From Candidatus Liptonbacteria bacterium (GTDB lineage: Bacteria > Patescibacteriota > Minisyncoccia > UBA6257 > 2-01-FULL-56-20), in the NCBI GenBank assembly GCA_016186635.1, contig JACPLI010000002.1, positions 1 through 35,885 on the forward strand: a DNA stretch of 35,885 nucleotides, written 5' to 3'. Shown piece by piece: positions 31,290 to 35,885 of this stretch (position 1 is the stretch's first letter; every line of letters starts with the position of its first letter). The notes beneath the pieces were generated by a model. It was not told where the DNA came from, did no database searches, and saw only the letters and a list, made by a program, of their open reading frames with translations. The position numbers and the translations under genes are program-made.

Positions 31290-31862
31290 ATGTACGATGC
31301 AATCTTTGTGCTCGGTCCCCAGGGCTCCGGCAAGGGTACGCAGGCGAAGTTGCTTGCGGACAAACTTAGATTTTTTTTCTGGGACACGGGGGCGGTCTTG
31401 CGCAGGAACGCGAATGTAGCCACCGCAAGCGGGGAACGGGCGGGAGACATCTTGAAAACCGGGCGACTCTTCACGGATGAGGAGCTTTTGAGTGTGGTCC
31501 GGCAGGAGCTCATGCGTCTCCCGCGAGAGCAAGGCGTGGTGTTCGACGGCATTCCGCGACGCGTCGGGCAGGCGGAGTTTCTTCTGGGGCTTCTCCGGGA
31601 GCAGGGAAAAACAAGGTTCGCTACTTTCTTCCTGGACATTCCCGCGGAGGAGTCCCGGAAGCGCCTTCTCCTCCGTGCGGAGAAGGAGGGGAGAAGCGAC
31701 GATACGCGGGGGGCAATCGGGCGGCGCCTTGCCGATTACGAGGCAAACACGGTTCCCATGCTCCCATTCCTTCGGGAGCACACGGAATTTTTTGAGGTGG
31801 ATGGAACGCCTTCTATTCAAGAGGTGGAGGCGCATATTGCACAGGCACTCGGAATTTCCTAA
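31290..31862 (+). CDS. adk: Adenylate kinase
   Basis: A 190-aa protein. The P-loop GPQGSGKGTQ is at 9-18, followed by DTGAVLRRN, the GVVFDGIPRRVGQAE block matching the F-D-G-F-P-R motif, and a short LID region without Cys ligands (RAEKEGRSDD). It interconverts AMP, ADP and ATP. The true start is ATG 31290; an upstream frame reads through the repeat. secY-adk-map is the common gene order. Confidence 0.9.
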   Translation: MYDAIFVLGPQGSGKGTQAKLLADKLRFFFWDTGAVLRRNANVATASGERAGDILKTGRLFTDEELLSVVRQELMRLPREQGVVFDGIPRRVGQAEFLLGLLREQGKTRFATFFLDIPAEESRKRLLLRAEKEGRSDDTRGAIGRRLADYEANTVPMLPFLREHTEFFEVDGTPSIQEVEAHIAQALGIS

Positions 31863-31891
31863 TTACGCAGTTACTCAATTACCAATTGCGC
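31863..31891. repeat. Family-III spacer between the two adk-like genes
   Basis: TTACGCAGTTACTCAATTAC-type sequence ending at the next start codon. It is a short, weakly paired member of the family. Confidence 0.45.
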
Positions 31892-32503
31892 ATGAAGAAA
31901 GCTATTTTCAACCTCATTCTCCTCGGCGACCCTGCGGCGGGAAAAGCGACGCAGGCGGTAAAACTTCTCGCGCGTTATCCCCAGCTCCAGGAATTCGATT
32001 TTGGAAACTGGCTCCGGAGCTTGAGTCCCCGCGCGGCGAAGCGCGTGAAGTTTGAATATACTATGAGGGGCAACCTTACCCCCACGCAATTTGCCCGGGC
32101 GAAATTTAAAGAGGTCATTTTCACCACCCCTCTCTCCCGGGGAGTCTTCTTGAACGGCAACCCCAAGATGCTGGGAGAAGCAAGGCTTGTCTGCAAGTGG
32201 TTCCGCGAGGCGAAGAGAACTGACCCTCTCGTGCTCTATCTTTCCATCCCGAAGAGGGAGATATTGAAGCGCATCGGAATCCGCGCACACGAGGGGGGCA
32301 GGTCGGATGACCGCATGGAACATCTGCGGAACCGCATGAGGTATTACGCGAAAGACATCTCTGCGGTAGTGCGTTTCTTTGAGAAGCAGTATCGTTTCAA
32401 AAAGATATCAGGTATGGGGACGCGCGCCGATGTGTACCGGCGCCTTACGGGTTATATTGACCGGGAGCTCGCGCGGGAGGGTAATTCTCATGGGGTGCGA
32501 TGA
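31892..32503 (+). CDS. Second adenylate-kinase-like nucleoside monophosphate kinase
   Basis: A 203-aa protein. The P-loop reads GDPAAGKATQ (12-21). Later blocks correspond to adk: FDFGNWLRSLS for the NMP-binding start, GVFLNGNPKMLGEARLV for F-D-G-F-P-R-x-x-x-Q-A, and RAHEGGRSDDRMEHLRNRM for the LID and Arg region. The Arg of the FDGFPR motif is Lys here, so the substrate may differ from AMP. It could be a diverged tandem copy of adk or another NMP kinase. The ATG at 31892 is preferred over the upstream TTG. It overlaps map by 4 nt (ATGA). Confidence 0.75.
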   Translation: MKKAIFNLILLGDPAAGKATQAVKLLARYPQLQEFDFGNWLRSLSPRAAKRVKFEYTMRGNLTPTQFARAKFKEVIFTTPLSRGVFLNGNPKMLGEARLVCKWFREAKRTDPLVLYLSIPKREILKRIGIRAHEGGRSDDRMEHLRNRMRYYAKDISAVVRFFEKQYRFKKISGMGTRADVYRRLTGYIDRELAREGNSHGVR

Positions 32504-33264
32504 GTTATGTAAAGACGCCAAAAGAGGTTGAGGCCCTCGCCGACGCAGGCAAGCGTCTCGCGTCCGTTCTCGCCGCACTCTGTGAAATGGTGCAGCCGGG
32601 GCTTGCCACCTGCGAGCTTGACGTGCGGGCACGGGCGCTTATCAAGGAAGCGGGCGGAGTTCCCGCATTTCTCGGATACGCGGCGCCGGGGAGCGCGAAG
32701 CGTTACCCGGCGGCGCTCTGCGTGTCGGTGAATGATGTAATTGTCCACGGACTTCCTTCTTCCTATGTGGTGCGCGAGGGAGATGTGGTGAAACTTGATG
32801 TCGGATTGAAACTCGGCGGATGGTATGCGGATGCCGCACGCACGGTGCTTGTGGGGAACGTTTCGCTCGAAGCGCGCCGTTTGAGCGTGGTGACTGAAGA
32901 GGCACTCGCTGCGGGAATCGCCGCGGCGAAGCCGAGGAATACGGTGGGCGACATCGGTGCGGCGATTGCGACGCGGGTGCGGCACGCCGGTTTCTCAATC
33001 GCCGACCAGCTTACCGGGCACGGCATCGGGCGGGAACTCCACGAGGCGCCGGCGGTTCTGAATGTGGGAGCGCCCGGGAGGGGGCAAGAGCTTATGCCGG
33101 GAATGGTGCTTGCAATCGAGCCGATGGTCGCGGCCGGGTCGGGACAGGTGGAGGAGCGGGAGGACGGGAGTTTCGCCACGAAAGACGGCTCGCTCACCGC
33201 CCACTTCGAGCACACCGTGGCGATTGCCCACGACGGACCGAAGGTCCTTACATTACACTCGTAA
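32500..33264 (+). CDS. map: Methionine aminopeptidase, type I
   Basis: A 254-aa enzyme that removes the start methionine of new proteins. The metal ligands are visible: the two Asp in VKLDVGLKLGGWYADAARTV, His in TGHGIGRELHEAP, Glu in LAIEPMVAAGSG and Glu in AHFEHTVAI. It starts inside the end of the second adk-like gene. Confidence 0.95.
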   Translation: MSYVKTPKEVEALADAGKRLASVLAALCEMVQPGLATCELDVRARALIKEAGGVPAFLGYAAPGSAKRYPAALCVSVNDVIVHGLPSSYVVREGDVVKLDVGLKLGGWYADAARTVLVGNVSLEARRLSVVTEEALAAGIAAAKPRNTVGDIGAAIATRVRHAGFSIADQLTGHGIGRELHEAPAVLNVGAPGRGQELMPGMVLAIEPMVAAGSGQVEEREDGSFATKDGSLTAHFEHTVAIAHDGPKVLTLHS

Positions 33265-33301
33265 TTAAGCAACTGGGTAATTACGTAATTACTGAATTAC
33301 T
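33262..33301. repeat. Family-III spacer map-glycosyltransferase
   Basis: TAATTAAGCAACTGGGTAA followed by TTACGTAATTACTG. It starts at the map stop and ends at the next ATG. Confidence 0.6.
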
Positions 33302-34045
33302 ATGAGTCCGTTTCTTTCCATCATCATCCCCGCGTACAACGAAGCGAAGCGTCTTCCGCCGACACTCCGCGACATTGACGCGGAGATGCGCAAGGAGAAC
33401 TTTGCGTACGAGATTATTGTGGTGAGCGATGGTTCAACCGACGCGACGGTGGACGAGGCGAGGCGCGTGGCAGAGGACATTCCCTGCCTCACGCTCATTG
33501 ATAATAAGGAGAACCGCGGGAAAGGCGCCGTGGTGCGGCAGGGGATGCTCGCCGCCCGCGGCGATATCCGCTTGTTTACCGATGCGGACAACTCAACTTC
33601 GATTAAGCACTTCCGCGCGATGTGCCCGTATTTTGAGCAGGGGTTCGGCGTCGTTATCGGGTCGCGGGCGGTCCGCGGCGCGGTGCTTGACCCTCCGCAG
33701 CCGATCTTCCGGCGGATTGCAGGGAAGGCGCTCAACCTCGTGACGCAGGCATTGCTCCTTCCGGGCATCTGGGACACGCAGTGCGGGTTCAAGGCGTTCA
33801 CTGCCGCGGCGGCGCAGGAGATATTTGCGAAGGCGCGCGTGAACGGCTGGGCATTTGATGTTGAGGCGCTCGCGCTCGCGAAGGCGCTCGGGTTTCGCGT
33901 CAGGGAAATTCCCGTCACGTGGAAGAATAACGCCTTCTCGCGCGTGCCCCTCTCCGCAGGGTTGCATTTTATAACGGAAAACATTACAATCCGCTGCAGA
34001 CTGTGGGCGGATGCATATCGCATCCGCGCCGCGCGAAAATGGTAA
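33302..34045 (+). CDS. Family-2 glycosyltransferase, dolichyl-phosphate-glucose synthase type
   Basis: A 247-aa cytoplasmic GT-A enzyme. LSIIIPAYNEAKRLPPTL at the start, VVSDGSTDAT, NRGKGAVVRQGM and the metal-binding Asp94-x-Asp96 (FTDADNSTS) are typical. WDTQCGFKAF (about 160-169) and ENGWAFDVE-like VNGWAFDVEALALAK match the polyprenyl-phosphate glucose/mannose synthase group. It probably loads a sugar onto a lipid carrier for surface glycans. Its place after map is a feature of this genome; the usual infA-rpmJ-rpsM genes do not follow. Confidence 0.88.
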   Translation: MSPFLSIIIPAYNEAKRLPPTLRDIDAEMRKENFAYEIIVVSDGSTDATVDEARRVAEDIPCLTLIDNKENRGKGAVVRQGMLAARGDIRLFTDADNSTSIKHFRAMCPYFEQGFGVVIGSRAVRGAVLDPPQPIFRRIAGKALNLVTQALLLPGIWDTQCGFKAFTAAAAQEIFAKARVNGWAFDVEALALAKALGFRVREIPVTWKNNAFSRVPLSAGLHFITENITIRCRLWADAYRIRAARKW

Positions 34046-34082
34046 AAGGTCCAACCTTTATCTCTTAACCAGTCCAAACACT

Positions 34083-34547
34083 ATGCAGGAGACACAATAC
34101 CTTTCGAAGGAGCGGTACGACGAGCTGAAGCAGGAGCTTGATAAACTGAAGGGGGAGGGGCGCGCGGAGGTCGCGGAAAAGTTGAAGCGGGCGAAGGAGT
34201 ACGGAGACCTCTCGGAGAATGCAGAGTATGCCGAAGCGCGCGAGGAGCAGAACCTTATTGAGGGCCGCATCTTCGAACTTGAGGCGCTCTTGAAGCGCGC
34301 GACCATGATAGAAAAAGAGGGCGGCGCGGGAGGTGCGGTGCGGGTGGGTACCACGGTAACCGTTGAGAAGAATGGCAAGGTGATGCGATACACCATCGTT
34401 GGTCCCTACGACGCGAAGCCCGATGAAGGGAAAATTTCCGACGAGTCTCCGCTCGGGAAAGCGTTTTTAAGCCGTTCGGTGGACGATGCGGTGAGCGTGG
34501 TAACGCCCGCGGGAAAAACGACGTACAAGATTACGAAAATAGAATGA
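34083..34547 (+). CDS. greA: Transcript cleavage factor GreA
   Basis: A 154-aa protein, close to the family length. The N-terminal coiled coil carries the tip acidic residues in EYGDLSENAEYAEAREEQ. The C-terminal FKBP-like domain has TIVGPYDAKPDEGKISDESPLGKAFLS. It rescues stalled RNA polymerase. ATG 34083 is used since the frame upstream overlaps the glycosyltransferase gene. Confidence 0.95.
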   Translation: MQETQYLSKERYDELKQELDKLKGEGRAEVAEKLKRAKEYGDLSENAEYAEAREEQNLIEGRIFELEALLKRATMIEKEGGAGGAVRVGTTVTVEKNGKVMRYTIVGPYDAKPDEGKISDESPLGKAFLSRSVDDAVSVVTPAGKTTYKITKIE

Positions 34548-34555
34548 ATAGCTTT

Positions 34556-34585
34556 TCCGCCCGAAGCGGATCCGCCTTCGGCGGA
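34556..34585. repeat. TCCGCC-family 30-bp palindrome, copy 4
   Basis: Core GCGGATCCGC with TCCGCC and GGCGGA ends, close to copy 3 inside the Cys-repeat gene. It lies right after greA and could act as its terminator, though no T-run follows. Confidence 0.65.
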
Positions 34586-34624
34586 GAGCGATAAGGTTTA
34601 AGTTGGTCCCGCGTGCGCGGGGCT

Positions 34625-34652
34625 TTGGGTATATTGAGTAATGTGTTATAGT
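34625..34652 (+). promoter_or_regulatory. Promoter of the radical SAM gene
   Basis: TTGGGT (34625-34630), a 16-nt spacer and TATAGT (34647-34652). A small hairpin CTCTTT-GAA-AAAGAG (34662-34676) lies in the leader. Confidence 0.5.
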
Positions 34653-34720
34653 GTTTTCCCGCTCTTTGAAAAAGAGATTGAGCTTGGGCGTTGCGGCGCG
34701 ATTGCGCAATGTGTAGGAAG

Positions 34721-35647
34721 ATGCAAAAGAAAGAGATTATGAGAATCACCCCTCAAATCGATGTTATGGTCAATCACGAGTGCAATGCTCGTTGCGGCAT
34801 GTGTATTCAGGAAATTACCTGGAAGTCTTCGACCGAAGGCGACGAAGAATTTCTCGCGGGTGTCGCTCGGCACTTTGCTGACTATCATGTCCTCGGTGGC
34901 CGCAAGGTTATCATTACGGGTGGTGAACCAACATTGCGAATTCGTCTGGTTTTGAAAGTTCTTGAGATTCTCAAAAGATATTCCGACCTGGACTTGGTAG
35001 CAATGTATACCAACGGCTCACGCTTGTTGTGTCAGTTCGGCGGTACGACTATTGCTGAACGCCTACGCGCGGCCGATCTGGAATTTGTGAATCTCAGCAT
35101 TCACCACTGGGAGCCAGAAAAGAACAATGCCGTCTTTTGTCTCACCAAAGACGACCCCGTTGAAGTCGCTCGTCATCTCAGAGAGATCGGACAGCAGTTT
35201 CGCTTTTGCGCTACCTTACAAAAGGGTGGTTTGGAAACGACGACGGATGTAATTCGCTATCTCGAGTATGCACAAGCGTGCGGCGCGAAAAGCGTTTACT
35301 TCCGTGAACTGTTCACCCTCAAAGATGTTGACCGCGAATCGGCTGGTCGTCCGGAAAGCGTTGATTACGCGACGCTAGCATTTGTGCCGGTTGAGCCGAT
35401 CATCAACGAATGCTACTCACATTTTGAGAAGATCGCAGAGGACGCAAACTTTCAAGGAAGGCACAAGCGAGAAGTGGGGTTTTGTTTTCGGGATAATCTC
35501 CCTTTCTTTTTCTCAACTCTCGAGGTTGGGAGTGAAGAAAAGGACGAGTTGCCGTATCTTGTGGTGATGCCTAACGGACATCTCTATTCGACATGGCACG
35601 GAGAAGTTGCTCGGATTCAATCCCTCATAAACTTAAACATAAAGTAA
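34721..35647 (+). CDS. Radical SAM protein of unknown function
   Basis: A 308-aa protein from ATG 34721; 34709 and 34739 are also possible. The iron-sulfur motif C-x3-C-x2-C is at Cys21, Cys25 and Cys28 (ECNARCGMC). The SAM-binding TGGEPTL follows. Further Cys residues in the second half (FCATL, QACGA, NECYS, GFCFRD) could hold a second cluster, but no SPASM pattern is clear. The substrate is unknown. Codon use is less GC-biased than in the neighbours, with many GTT, CGT and TCA-type codons, which suggests recent transfer. It stands alone between its own promoter and terminator. Confidence 0.8.
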   Translation: MQKKEIMRITPQIDVMVNHECNARCGMCIQEITWKSSTEGDEEFLAGVARHFADYHVLGGRKVIITGGEPTLRIRLVLKVLEILKRYSDLDLVAMYTNGSRLLCQFGGTTIAERLRAADLEFVNLSIHHWEPEKNNAVFCLTKDDPVEVARHLREIGQQFRFCATLQKGGLETTTDVIRYLEYAQACGAKSVYFRELFTLKDVDRESAGRPESVDYATLAFVPVEPIINECYSHFEKIAEDANFQGRHKREVGFCFRDNLPFFFSTLEVGSEEKDELPYLVVMPNGHLYSTWHGEVARIQSLINLNIK

Positions 35648-35660
35648 TGCAGCGGTTTCC

Positions 35661-35696
35661 CTGGCGGTCGAGCAGTCGGCCGCCAGACCCATTTTT
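35661..35696 (+). terminator. Terminator of the radical SAM gene
   Basis: 9-bp arms CTGGCGGTC / GGCCGCCAG (one G-U pair) with an 8-nt loop, then ACCCA and TTTTT. Confidence 0.65.
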
Positions 35697-35749
35697 GTAA
35701 GCTTGGGAAAACTGATATTATGAAATAAAAGCAATCTTAGAATTAGGGA

Positions 35750-35885
35750 CTAGTACAGATGTTTGACCTTTTCTATGCTTAACTCGTGCCCCGCAAACTC
35801 ATCAAAGGAAGCCGTCTCGGGAATCGGGATGTGCTGCGCCTCGTCCGCTTCTTCGTCCTCGAGGTGCCTGCGGGACGTGCTGCCC
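35750..35885 (-). CDS. C-terminal end of an unidentified gene (cut by window edge)
   Basis: The minus strand is open from the window end to a TAG at 35750-35752. It gives about 44 residues ending HELSIEKVKHLY, with a preceding acidic stretch (LEDEEADEA). Codon choice is GC-rich at third positions, like the main genes. The plus strand also has an open, more basic frame over the same bases, so the strand is not certain. No family is recognised. Confidence 0.35.
   Translation of the reverse strand, partial: GSTSRRHLEDEEADEAQHIPIPETASFDEFAGHELSIEKVKHLY

Overview
The window looks like a chromosome segment of a Candidate Phyla Radiation (Patescibacteria) bacterium, most likely of the Parcubacteria. 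The reasons are: an S10-spc ribosomal operon without rpmD (L30 is generally absent from CPR genomes); start codons of most translation genes without a Shine-Dalgarno sequence; a tRNA gene without encoded CCA; several small secreted or membrane-anchored proteins with Ser/Pro/Gly-rich linkers; and a very high load of short palindromic repeats. No rRNA genes, CRISPR array or complete insertion sequence was seen.

Layout. 1-1.6 kb: tail of an IS30-like transposase, a PaaX/Cas2-like regulator bracketed by two 30-bp palindromes, and a cupin. 1.6-5.2 kb: truB (carrying in-frame palindromic repeats), a degenerate receiver-domain protein, a membrane-anchored trypsin-like protease and an RRM RNA-binding protein with a long structured leader. 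5.4-12.7 kb: a cell-surface block with a VanY + D-Ala-D-Ala peptidase fusion, a Kelch-like propeller, a small membrane protein, a 1010-residue secreted Cys-repeat protein and a two-helix membrane protein. Then tRNA-Arg(TCG) and a site-2-type protease. 13.7-33.3 kb: the translation block rpsL-rpsG-fusA / tuf-rpsJ / rplC-D-W-B-rpsS-rplV-rpsC-rplP-rpmC-rpsQ-rplN-X-E-rpsN-rpsH-rplF-R-rpsE-rplO-secY-adk-(second adk-like)-map. A second palindrome-bracketed PaaX/Cas2-like gene and a LuxR-type HTH gene lie between fusA and tuf. 33.3-35.9 kb: a family-2 glycosyltransferase, greA, a radical SAM gene of different composition, and the end of an unidentified gene.

Two patterns stand out. First, most gaps between ribosomal-protein genes are filled by a 40-140 bp hairpin-forming element drawn from a few repeat families. 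The elements reach to the start codon of the next gene, and some supply the stop codon or a C-terminal tail of the previous one: S19, S17 and L15 all end in almost the same residues, [11 protein letters not shown]. Second, the two PaaX/Cas2-like paralogues each sit in a roughly 0.7-kb unit with a 30-bp palindrome of one consensus (AGCA..TA ... CGAYCG ... TA..TGCT) at each end, either as operators or as ends of a mobile unit.

The genes in the large block supply ribosome assembly, elongation, protein export (SecY), N-terminal methionine removal and nucleotide balance. A promoter (TTGACA-17-TACTAT) and a terminator-like hairpin between rpsJ and rplC suggest that rplC onwards is under its own attenuation control. 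All functional statements are read from sequence motifs; no searches were run.
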